Below are positions 53,601-57,528 of a stretch of DNA of 64,000 nucleotides, in pieces; the first letter of the stretch is position 1; each line of letters opens with the position of its first letter. Made by a program: the position numbers and the translations under genes. The notes below the pieces were generated by a model. The model made no database searches. It saw only the letters and a list, made by a program, of their open reading frames with translations, and was not told the DNA's origin. This stretch comes from Voacanga thouarsii (lineage: Eukaryota > Streptophyta > Magnoliopsida > Gentianales > Apocynaceae): positions 1,736,001 through 1,800,000 of the forward strand of contig JANUWF010001622.1 of the NCBI GenBank assembly GCA_026120185.1. Reading direction: 5' to 3'.

Positions 53601-56333
53601 AGTGCAGAGTGATTTATTTACTATAGTTTCAGGATGAGGTTCTACCCCCATCCAGACTTAAGCAGTGACAGAGAGCCTGAAGAGAGACCGTCAGACAGAA
53701 GGAATGGAATAAGAGTCTCTTGCTTCTTTCTTAAAGTTTCCAAATTTGCCCACATCCTTCCGTCAAGTCGGACTCATAGCTAGCGGTTTTCTACAGTGTT
53801 AGGTCTAGGAAAAGTGAACTAGATATTTCTTTTATATCTTCCTTCATCATCCTTGGTTGAGTTTCGAGCGATGGCTCAAGGAGTATGTGAGTTACTTTGG
53901 TTAAAGATCATTCTACAAGATATAAGGATCAAGTTGGAGGGTCCAATGAAACTTTATTGCGATAATAAGTCTGCAATTAGCATAACTCATAATCCTGTGC
54001 AGCATGATCGGACAAAGTATATCGAAATTGACAGACATTTTATCAAGGAGAAATTGGAGAGTGAATTGATTTGCACACCTTATGTGTCTACAAATGATCA
54101 GCTTGCTGATGTGTCAACTAATGGGTTAAGTGCTCCATTGTTTGAAAATATTGTATCCAAGTTGGGAATGGAGAATATCTATTTACCAGCTTGAGGGGGA
54201 GTGTGGGAAAATATGGCTAAAGGGTGTATTTTAGGAAAGTAAGGCTGTAAATATTGTAACACTAGAATTAGGGAAGTTTGACCCTTAAATTAAGGGATTT
54301 TGTAATCAATAATTAGGAGATTTTGTAGGCAGTAATTAAGGGATTAATTAGGAGATTTTGTGAATCAATTTATTAGGGTAGTTGTCATATTTGTGCCTTA
54401 GGCAGTTTGTATATAATCAGCTCATTGTAACCTTTGAGATTTATGAAAAAGAGATTATTCTCTCTCAATTTTTTACATATAATATTTCCTAACTGATATT
54501 GTAACAGAACCAGTATTACGAATATGCCATGATATCAACGTTTTCTATTAACAGATGGATAAGGGAATAGGTCCAGAGGTTGTTCGATCTGTATTGGCAG
54601 AGCGTGCAAACTGGCCTTGTCTTGCTGCTAAATCTGCAAATAAAGTAAGTATATGATAATCTTTTGATTACTGCATCAACTTTCTAATCAATATAGCATC
54701 TAAAATTGAAATTTTAGTTACCTCCTCCGTTTTCAGATGGCCTCTTTTCGTCTTCATTTCCTTTGGATAAAGTTTTTCTAAATTTTCTTTTCTTTTCAAA
54801 AATTGCATTTTAACCTTTGGGGATGTATCCCTGGCTCAGAAAATACTCATGCTTTCAACGCTCAAAAATTCAGAAATTCCTTCAATTTTTTATAATTTAT
54901 GCTGTTGACAGTCTGTAAGTTTTGTTCCCTTTGGTAATACCCTCATTACATTTTCCATTATTTATGTAATTATTCTTTGTTCTCCTCTTGAATTGTGCAT
55001 TGAACAGATATTGGAATGTTTTGCTTCTCATCTTTTACTGTAGTAAATACATAATTCATTTTATCATGGACGTACTACTTGTAGTTGGAAACCTTGTCAA
55101 GGGGTGAGAGTCTGTCAAAGATTGTTGAGGCATATTCTCGTCCAACAAGAATTGTCCGCGGGAAGGATATAAATGATGATGTGGAGGTACATTTCATAAT
55201 TGAATTGAAGTATTTTACACTGGGAAATCCAGAACTTTTTCCTCTTCTTGTTTCAGAAATCTTCTCTTAGAGTGAGTTATCTGCTTAAGGAAGATTGCTC
55301 CAAGAATTACATAACTGTACTATAAATTCCTTGTCCAGGAACTCTAGAAGTTCTATCATTGAGCTATGGTTTTCTTGCCAGTAAATATTTGTTGCGACTC
55401 ATATTTATGTGTTACATTTTTAATGTTTTAGATGCTATCCCTTCTATCTGTGTGAGCTACAGCATTTTTTTAGTGTTTTGACTGTGACAAACTAATTCCA
55501 AATGGGGCTTAGTTTAGACTCTACGTGATTCTAGTACCATGGTGTATGCATCTTATCACGTAAAATGATATCCAAGAAATTAAGAATTTATTAAATGGCA
55601 AAAAAGCAACTTCTGAAAGTGCAGTCACAAATTGTAGCTTTCTTATACCTCTCCTCCTGTTAGGTCAATGAGGCAGCATTCGAAACAGATGAAGAAAGAG
55701 CTTTATGGAGCACATTCTTGTCATTAAGGAACCATATTCATCCTGGTATGGCTCTGTTTGTGATTTGCAACTTTCCCCAAGTTTGCTTAGATCACCTCTG
55801 TGTTACTACTGTTCAGTTGAGACGCTCTGTTTGTTAAAAGACCAAGTTGCTGGTGAATAACTGTTCCTTGTATTCTTGCCTTTCCTTTAGGTATGGAAGT
55901 GGATGATTTTGTCGAAACATCTTCCATACTTTTGAAGCCACTTGAAGATTTCTTCAACAATGTCTTTGTGATGGTGGTATGTTTTCTCATTTCTGTTTAA
56001 TGCTTGATAAAAATCTGCTTTCTCTTTCTCGTTCCAGTCCTTCCCCCTTCTTTTATGCTTATGCCTGCTCAAGCTTGATTCCTCTTCGTCTGTATGTTTA
56101 ATATGCCATTTAGACGGGCAAATGTGCAAACAAAATGCCAGTGTTATAGTGTTTCCAATTCTCATACTGGTCTTTATGTTCAAGGTTTCTTTAATATGCA
56201 TTCTTTTTCTGTTTCCGATATCCCTTTCTTGCAGGAAGACGAGAGGATCAGAAAGAACAGGCTTGCACTTCTACGTCAAATTGCTGATCTTCCTAGAGGA
56301 ATAGCAGACCTTTCAGTTCTGCCAGGATTTTGA
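5822..56333 (+). CDS. EDD1: Glycyl-tRNA synthetase, organellar, fused alpha-beta type (EDD1/GLYRS-2)
   Basis: Charges tRNA-Gly in chloroplasts and mitochondria; the Arabidopsis homologue EDD1 is dual-targeted and needed in the embryo. Exons: 5822-6073, 6406-6456, 6902-6969, 14530-14611, 14743-14806, 15395-15450, 15725-15802, 15948-16022, 16107-16177, 16612-16728, 16831-16932, 17298-17424, 18675-18758, 19119-19205, 29484-29585, 30015-30078, 30555-30610, 31508-31579, 32151-32233, 41310-41358, 41498-41560, 41710-41799, 41882-41968, 42236-42307, 42440-42498, 42669-42762, 42992-43210, 43934-44028, 44261-44351, 44425-44529, 44750-44788, 54555-54644, 55085-55186, 55664-55745, 55891-55976, 56235-56333. 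They join in frame to 1,070 aa, close to the known plant length. Residues 1 to about 60 form a basic, Ser-rich transit peptide. The bacterial-type alpha chain covers about 77-380 ([32 protein letters not shown]). The beta chain starts near 382 with the signature [12 protein letters not shown]. The C-terminus is the DALR-type anticodon-binding region, ending LSVLPGF. All introns are GT-AG except intron 27 (GC-AG). Introns 3, 14, 19 and 31 carry retrotransposons. Confidence 0.96.
7287..7491 (-). repeat. 3' LTR of the intron-3 copia element
   Basis: Matches the LTR at 12879-13081. It begins TGTGGAGAAAG on the plus strand and ends next to the purine tract. Confidence 0.9.
7500..10697 (-). pseudogene. 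copia pol (integrase, RT, RNase H) of the intron-3 element
   Basis: Broken reading frames together give a copia polyprotein. The GAG-pre-integrase/integrase zinc region and core are at about 10516-9732 ([29 protein letters not shown]). The hinge and RT start are at 9560-8694. RT is at 8718-8270, with the catalytic YVDD in [12 protein letters not shown]. RNase H is at 8334-7624 ([17 protein letters not shown]). Frameshifts separate the blocks, so no full protein can be made. Closest in type to Ty1/copia polyproteins of plants. Confidence 0.88.
10702..11542 (+). repeat. Inverted partial LTR-PBS-gag copy inside the intron-3 element
   Basis: This segment runs opposite to the rest of the element. 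It starts inside the LTR, passes through CTCAACA then TGGTATCAGAG (LTR end and primer-binding site), and continues into gag ([12 protein letters not shown], then FIEQD). It matches 12155-12986 in reverse complement at roughly 90% by eye. The 18 bases that follow it (11543-11560) are a short filler of repeated TGAGGAG units before protease sequence resumes. Confidence 0.9.
11562..12710 (-). pseudogene. copia gag and protease start of the intron-3 element
   Basis: The gag start is at 12710 ([13 protein letters not shown]), followed by the capsid region with [14 protein letters not shown], which is typical of plant copia gag (UBN2-type). A zinc-knuckle remnant ([10 protein letters not shown]) and the protease core ([11 protein letters not shown], altered from DSGA) follow near 11880 and 11570-11600. 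It has a stop between gag blocks and at least two frame changes. Truncated by the inverted segment. Confidence 0.85.
12879..13081 (-). repeat. 5' LTR of the intron-3 copia element
   Basis: 203 bp, plus-strand ends TGTTGAG and CTTGACA, next to the primer-binding site at 12869-12878. Pairs with 7287-7491. Confidence 0.9.
13734..14420. mobile_element. Tourist/PIF-Harbinger-like MITE (split by a Stowaway)
   Basis: Terminal inverted repeats GGGCTCGTTTGATAA and TTATCAAACAGGCCC are flanked by TTA at 13731-13733 and 14421-14423. The 3-bp TTA duplication and the GGG-type ends are the Tourist pattern. It carries a 270-bp Stowaway in its right half. No coding capacity. Confidence 0.75.
14067..14336. 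mobile_element. Stowaway (Tc1/mariner) MITE nested in the Tourist-like MITE
   Basis: The ends CTCCTTCCGTTTCAAAATA and TATTTTAAAACGGAGGGAG are inverted repeats with the Stowaway signature, flanked by TA at 14065-14066 and 14337-14338. 270 bp, non-coding. Confidence 0.9.
19973..20194 (-). repeat. 3' LTR of the intron-14 outer element
   Basis: Pairs with 29230-29456; next to the purine tract at 20195-20200. Confidence 0.88.
20230..21996 (-). pseudogene. copia RT-RNase H part (intron-14 outer element)
   Basis: RT start is at 21702-21475 ([25 protein letters not shown]). The RT core is at 21259-20774 ([14 protein letters not shown]), with YMEDIIVTG in place of YVDD, so the catalytic motif is altered. 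Degraded RNase H runs to about 20230. Many stops and frameshifts. The upstream half of the same gene lies at 27125-28690, beyond the nested element. Confidence 0.85.
21997..22131 (-). repeat. 3' LTR of the nested young copia element
   Basis: 135 bp; two substitutions from 26990-27124. Confidence 0.93.
22139..22797 (-). pseudogene. RNase H end of the young copia pol
   Basis: Continues the long pol frame after an in-frame TAG at 22798. It encodes [16 protein letters not shown], a frameshift near 22620, another TAG where a Trp codon is expected (within NLVSWKSKKQ), then [14 protein letters not shown] and [15 protein letters not shown] to the stop at 22139. These lesions would prevent a full RNase H, although the rest is well preserved. 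Confidence 0.85.
22798..26166 (-). CDS. copia Gag-Pol polyprotein, long open part (1,122 codons)
   Basis: This is the largest open frame in the window. In order: late gag; CCHC zinc knuckle [14 protein letters not shown]; an Arg/Gly-rich stretch; protease with [16 protein letters not shown]-pre-integrase HHQRMGHIS with CDACEFGK; integrase core ([32 protein letters not shown]); hinge; RT with [29 protein letters not shown] and [11 protein letters not shown]. The frame ends at a TAG that replaces a Gln codon before [11 protein letters not shown]. The 5' gag part is in another frame, so the polyprotein is nearly but not fully intact. Transposon gene, not a host gene. Confidence 0.93.
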   Translation of the reverse strand: MERLWLDHDHFSPRACCKDPECKEREASIRGRTMLFLRGLAPTFEQRTAMLLAQTRIPSLEEAVSTMIQEESRIKLQVGTSGHPGMKSALVVSNSSNTGFKQETRQCYNCGEVGHLKQACPKLPKERDSGGRGQFVGRGRGRGGRRGGRGYRANLMVAEEEEEAGVVFTEEDQALLEILRRKQRAAGDGAKKSTVEDASTSAVPMGNTATYAQLTKGTALASISTTRSPEWIVDSGASRHVTGNASEFSSYTHLAMPESIQTADRTAQPVVGKGTVKYTGSVTLSNVLHAPSFPVNRLSISAILLQLKCVVSFDIPKVIFQEKETGRRLGTGLWRNGLWYLDREGMDSALIYVVEKVGVGVGGSEMSAEDVLILHHQRMGHISFSVLSRLYPVLFENANKQKVVCDACEFGKLTRSSYVSSGHRSSCAFDLIHSDVWGPCSTSSMNGFRYFVTFIDCFSRVTWLYLMKNKSDVFDCFKDFHRSIQTQYGAVVKILRSDNGTEYTNRAFAEYLSAQGIQHQTTCPCTPAQNGIAERKNRHLLETTRSMMIAMNVPKQLWGQAVLTAAQLINRMPTRVLDWKSPCEMLKGDNGGILPLKVFGCVCFVKDNRPSVGKLGPRAVKCVFIGYSATQKRYVCWSPVEKRLFVSMDVHFREFEPYYTLEVTSPIGDLSDKEGMRREGENGERLVNVGSIPLSIPYSVERRESVEEHENKEEEEPVSVGTQAQGEFRVYTKRRQNEVPESTSAVPLVPSSPLSRPTPTSETPTPPSNSENTSAIIPSSHPTPMIVRRTSRNNAGVPPDRYGFPHDIAQFVSYSNLSPTYGAFITSLDSVTLPKCWQDAKEDLKWKATMQEELGALDKNENLGDSVTTTEQEGEWGASGCSRVKRTPEGKIDRYKARLVAKGYSQTYGINYDETFAPVAKMGTVRTLVSIAVNGGWKLHQLDVKNAFLHGDLLEEVYMEVPPGFGTKQTVDKVCRLRKSLYGLKQSPRAWFNRFKRAMVSMGYQQINADHTVFFRQQGGHITMLAVYVDDMIITGDDEGEIAQLKAKLGKEFEVKDLEQLKYFLGIEVARGVEGIVLSQRKYALDLLTETGMLGCKPAISPIDQRFKLSTEAGEPIDRERY
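26148..26713 (-). pseudogene. 5' gag of the young copia element
   Basis: Two open blocks, 26713-26489 ([20 protein letters not shown]) and 26474-26148 ([32 protein letters not shown]), are linked by small frameshifts near 26480 and 26160 into the long pol frame. The content is plant copia gag. Confidence 0.8.
26990..27124 (-). repeat. 5' LTR of the nested young copia element
   Basis: 135 bp, preceded on the plus strand by the primer-binding site GGCTCTGATACCA (26977-26989). Confidence 0.93.
27125..28690 (-). pseudogene. copia protease-integrase part (intron-14 outer element)
   Basis: The protease is at 28679-28377 ([16 protein letters not shown] motif altered). GAG-pre-integrase and integrase are at about 28249-27500 ([13 protein letters not shown] block, [19 protein letters not shown]), with stops. 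The hinge runs to 27139, where the nested element interrupts it. Confidence 0.82.
28691..29229 (-). pseudogene. Residual leader and deleted gag (intron-14 outer element)
   Basis: After the primer-binding site there is only a short leader, an ATG at 29035 giving MTTSQTT, and then directly a zinc-knuckle remnant ([10 protein letters not shown], then KCWRL in another frame). The capsid region of gag is absent, so the element could not have encoded its own capsid. Confidence 0.75.
29230..29456 (-). repeat. 5' LTR of the intron-14 outer element
   Basis: 227 bp; ends CTCAACA on the plus strand, followed by target duplication GATCA. Confidence 0.88.
30611..31507 (+). other. GlyRS intron 17, unremarkable
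   Basis: 0.9 kb of AT-rich intron with no recognised element. Confidence 0.6.
32493..33090 (-). repeat. 3' LTR of the chimeric element (TGTGGGAAAATA family), split by a MITE
   Basis: In reverse complement it matches the intron-31 LTRs from TGTGGGAAAATA to TTCTTA(G)CA. A Stowaway at 32531-32848 interrupts it. It adjoins the purine tract GAGGGAGAG. Confidence 0.9.
32531..32848. mobile_element. Stowaway MITE inside an LTR
   Basis: The ends CTCTCTCCGTCCCTATTTAT and ATAAATAGGGACGGAAGGAG are inverted repeats flanked by TA at 32529-32530 and 32849-32850. Intact LTR copies in intron 31 show the empty site (CATATATCACTC on this strand). Confidence 0.93.
33100..34108 (-). pseudogene. copia RT end and RNase H (second family) of the chimera
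   Basis: Contains [29 protein letters not shown], and RNase H with [19 protein letters not shown]. Very similar to the intron-31 pol at 48570-49570. Frameshifts are present near 33500 and 33850. Confidence 0.85.
34109..36459 (-). pseudogene. copia late gag-protease-integrase-RT start (first family) of the chimera
   Basis: A zinc knuckle ([15 protein letters not shown]) is near 36340-36400. The protease is at about 36120-36080 ([12 protein letters not shown]). GAG-pre-integrase WHYKLGHPS and the integrase core ([25 protein letters not shown]) run to about 35060. The hinge and the very start of RT ([12 protein letters not shown]) end at the junction near 34110. Several frameshifts; a 46-bp tandem duplication lies at 35055-35146. 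Confidence 0.83.
35055..35146. repeat. 46-bp tandem duplication in integrase remnant
   Basis: Two identical adjacent copies (35055-35100, 35101-35146), each starting AAACGATTAATTAAG and ending CCCCCCACC. The duplication is not a multiple of three, so it also shifts frame. Confidence 0.93.
36460..39983 (-). mobile_element. Large solo-LTR-like element, intron 19
   Basis: 3,524 bp with perfect 5-bp target duplication GCAGA (36455-36459, 39984-39988). On the minus strand it begins TGTAATACCCC and ends GGTGTTATA, a TG...CA-type end with one substitution. No coding sequence or internal LTR repeat is visible. Those features fit a solo LTR of a large, probably gypsy-type retrotransposon. A relative in the opposite orientation is at 50709-53002. 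It is inserted in the gag of the chimeric copia element. Confidence 0.75.
39401..39845. mobile_element. Stowaway MITE inside the solo-LTR-like element
   Basis: The ends CTCCCTCCGTTCCTATTTAT and ATAAATAGGAACGGAGGGAG are perfect inverted repeats flanked by TA (39399-39400, 39846-39847). 445 bp. The related copy in intron 31 lacks it. Confidence 0.93.
39989..40855 (-). pseudogene. copia gag (first family) of the chimeric element
   Basis: A gag frame at 40895-40137 includes [21 protein letters not shown], shared with plant copia gag, then [14 protein letters not shown] and NYLLM-like capsid residues. Its front overlaps leader and primer-binding site, so the annotated start is uncertain. The rest continues to 36460 beyond the solo-LTR insertion. 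Confidence 0.78.
40856..41076 (-). repeat. 5' LTR-like block of the chimeric element
   Basis: On the minus strand it begins TGTTGGAAAGTCGG and ends CTTTCGACT directly before the primer-binding site TGGTATCAAAG. No second copy occurs in the window, so its outer limit rests on the TG end and the PBS. Confidence 0.65.
41590..41644. repeat. (TTA)n-(TTG)n microsatellite, GlyRS intron 21
   Basis: About 13 TTA/ATT units passing into about 5 TTG units, between exons 21 and 22. Confidence 0.93.
43211..43933 (+). other. GlyRS intron 27 with a GC donor
   Basis: Exon 27 ends TCA AAG GAG at 43210 and the next two bases are GC (GCTAGT). The acceptor is CAG at 43931-43933 before ATATCAGATGC. Only this join keeps frame (FSKE then [13 protein letters not shown], as in the family). 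The nearby GT at 43215 would shift frame. Confidence 0.8.
45099..45288 (+). repeat. LTR1 (3'-truncated) of the intron-31 array
   Basis: Begins TGTGGGAAAATATGGC and stops inside the LTR, joined directly to RT sequence AAGGAGACAGG. Confidence 0.88.
45289..45406 (+). pseudogene. copia RT/RNase H boundary fragment
   Basis: Encodes a short piece matching 48802-48915 of the main pol ([29 protein letters not shown]), without flanking pol. Confidence 0.85.
45407..45683 (+). repeat. LTR2, complete, functional 5' LTR position of the main pol copy
   Basis: 277 bp, TGTGG to TTCTTACA, followed at 45684 by the primer-binding site TGGTATCAGAGCTG. Confidence 0.92.
45684..46010 (+). other. PBS and untranslated leader of the main copia copy
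   Basis: TGGTATCAGAGCTG, then a pyrimidine-rich leader with degenerate repeated blocks around GCCTTAATTGCTGGT, up to the ATG at 46004. Similar leader sequence recurs at 53076-53213. Confidence 0.75.
46004..49575 (+). pseudogene. copia pol of the intron-31 array, gag deleted
   Basis: The ATG at 46004 gives [11 protein letters not shown] fused directly to a zinc-knuckle tail ([11 protein letters not shown]), so gag capsid is missing. Next come protease ([12 protein letters not shown]), GAG-pre-integrase, integrase ([52 protein letters not shown]), hinge, RT ([19 protein letters not shown] from 48057; [14 protein letters not shown] near 48615) and RNase H to 49572 ([30 protein letters not shown]). 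Stops at 46628, 47083-47100, 47601, 47812, 48394 and 48738, plus a frameshift near 48540, break the frame. Confidence 0.9.
49580..49833 (+). repeat. LTR3 of the intron-31 array
   Basis: Follows the purine tract GAGGGGGAG. 254 bp; lacks about 23 bp compared with LTR2 near the GTAATCAGTGATTAG segment. It is joined at its 3' end directly to pol sequence (GGTAGGAAGGCTC) with no PBS. Confidence 0.9.
49834..50496 (+). pseudogene. copia RNase H fragment, second copy
   Basis: Starts at a point matching 48914 of the main pol ([20 protein letters not shown]) and runs to the pol stop at 50494 with one internal TGA near 50166. Ends in the purine tract. Confidence 0.88.
50709..53002 (+). mobile_element. 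Large solo-LTR-like element, intron 31
   Basis: 2,294 bp from TGTAATACCCC to GGGGTGTTACA, non-coding, homologous to 36460-39983 in reverse orientation. Shared landmarks include the tract around GCACAGCCATAAACTCCTTC and the 3' block ending GTAGTGGGGTGTTACA. Flanking pentamers are TCTTG and ACTCG, a degenerate pair; other LTR copies read GCTTG at this site. A tandem repeat of about 90 bp lies in its first quarter. Confidence 0.75.
50882..51330. repeat. Minisatellite, five copies of 85-98 bp
   Basis: Repeat units start near 50885, 50970, 51062, 51160 and 51248 at GGGA(A/G)TTAAGG. Each contains TTTGTTAGTTTCTTGGTGG and GCTTTTGTTTTATGAGTATT or a close variant. Confined to the solo-LTR-like element. 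Confidence 0.9.
53214..53358 (+). repeat. LTR5 (5'-truncated) of the intron-31 array
   Basis: Begins inside the LTR at TTTTGTAGGCAGTAATTAGG and ends TTCTTACA, joined directly to RNase H sequence. Confidence 0.88.
53359..54194 (+). pseudogene. copia RNase H fragment, third copy, with a 245-bp insertion
   Basis: The first part is 53359-53609 ([21 protein letters not shown]) and the second is 53855-54194 ([14 protein letters not shown] to the stop). The sequence at 53610-53854 is foreign to the element. Confidence 0.88.
53610..53854. other. Unidentified 245-bp insertion in the RNase H fragment
   Basis: The paralogous copies run straight from GTGCAGAG to GCTGAGTTTCG. Here TGATTTATTTAC...CATCCTT is inserted. 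It has no visible target duplication, tail or coding frame, and its base composition is more balanced than the surroundings. Origin unknown. Confidence 0.75.
54202..54477 (+). repeat. LTR6, outer 3' LTR of the intron-31 array
   Basis: 276 bp after the purine tract GAGGGGGAG; ends TTTTTTACA, then TSD TATAA. Confidence 0.92.
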
Positions 56334-57528
56334 ACACTTACCATTTTTTTTCCAATAAAGAATCAGAATTTTTGCCGGTACCTATGAGATTCGTAGACCT
56401 GTGACTATTGAAAAGTGATAGTTCTACTATAGTTTCTCAAATGTAAGATTCAGCTTTATTTGTAACATAATAATGGATTACTTCCTTGGAGATGTGACAA
56501 ATGTTAGAGATACCAAATTTTATATAGGCATTGTATCACCTTGTTTATGCATTTTTCTGAGGCAGAACAAAATTTTCAGCTTTAAATTCTGAATCGAGGA
56601 AAAGAAGAAAGAAAATCTATGCACAGATATATATATAGCGTCCGTTCGCGTCGAAGGAGAGTAAGGCTTTTCTGGCCTTTGAAGCGGGGCCACAGATATT
56701 GCAAAACTTTCTAAGACAGGATGGAAAGACTTTCGTGAGAAGAGATGGTAGGCTTGATACGGATAGAACTGCTTATCACTCATCTTAGAATCAACCAGTT
56801 TGACTATACCCGCCTTAATTCCCTCATTCAGGACATATGGAAGCAGGTTATGGAAACCATGATGTCGCATTTAGACTGCTGTCTATGCTATGGCATATCA
56901 GCTATTCAAGCACCTTCTAGAAATCAATATGTGGAAAAGATTTAATTCTAATTACGCAATTGTTATTCTAATTTAGTGAATTCTCTTTCCTCTAATAAGA
57001 AGAATGACATGCCGCTATTTATATATATATATATATAAGTGAGGCTGTGGAAGTGTGAATTGAATCCATGTCTTATTTTTTTGGTAAATTAGGTTTCTAA
57101 TTAGTTTCGAATTCATAATACAAGATAATTTTTTTAAGTAAATAAAATGATATTAAAAGTGTTTTCAATAAAAATAATTTTCATGAAAAATCTATTATTA
57201 TCAGCTTAAAATGAAAATTCTATACAAACCTTATGTTGTGTTATTATTATTATTATTATTATTTTCTAAGAATTAGATGTAAAGAATGGTGAGAGTTTAA
57301 AATCTAGAACCAGTTGGGGGTTCCTCTAATTAAGGCAAACTTCAGGGGATTGAGTGTAATTTTCAATAAATTAAAGATACTGGAGAATTAAAAGATTGTG
57401 TTGAACTTTGCCATCGGTGGCGCTGGCGGTCTGCAGCTTTAACTCGGGACAATCCGCGAAGTCCCACCGCCCGTTCCAGGCCAAACAACCGCAGATACGC
57501 GGACAGACACGGTTGGTGGGCAAAGAAC
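56334..57528 (+). other. Intergenic region between GlyRS and the RING gene
   Basis: It contains the 3' UTR of the synthetase gene and, in its last 130 bases, a GC-richer leader of the RING gene. A 116-codon minus-strand open frame at 56520-56870 has no family resemblance and I do not call it. AT-rich short repeats lie at about 57020-57040 and 57240-57263. Confidence 0.6.
56354..56359 (+). terminator. Possible polyadenylation signal of the GlyRS gene
   Basis: AATAAA 21 bases after the TGA at 56331-56333. Rather close to the stop for a plant near-upstream element, so others further on may be used. Confidence 0.35.

Larger units (their letters stand above)
45099..54477 (+). mobile_element. Composite Ty1/copia array with six LTR copies, intron 31
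   Basis: Order: LTR1 (45099-45288, truncated), RT fragment, LTR2 (45407-45683), PBS, gag-deleted pol, LTR3 (49580-49833), RNase H fragment, LTR4 (50501-53075, split by a solo LTR), PBS and leader, LTR5 (53214-53358, truncated), RNase H fragment, LTR6 (54202-54477). The outer ends are flanked by the same pentamer TATAA (45094-45098 and 54478-54482), so the whole array behaves as one insertion. It is in sense orientation with the host gene. All LTRs share TGTGGGAAAATATGG and end TTCTTACA or a close variant. Confidence 0.9.
44789..54554 (+). other. GlyRS intron 31 (9.8 kb) with composite copia array
   Basis: It joins exon 31 ([13 protein letters not shown]) to exon 32 ([17 protein letters not shown]). 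Almost all of it is the composite at 45099-54477. Confidence 0.85.

Noticed and set aside
56520..56870. 116-codon minus-strand open frame downstream of GlyRS
   Set aside because: No domain or family resemblance, overlaps the probable 3' UTR, and lies in low-complexity AT-rich DNA.
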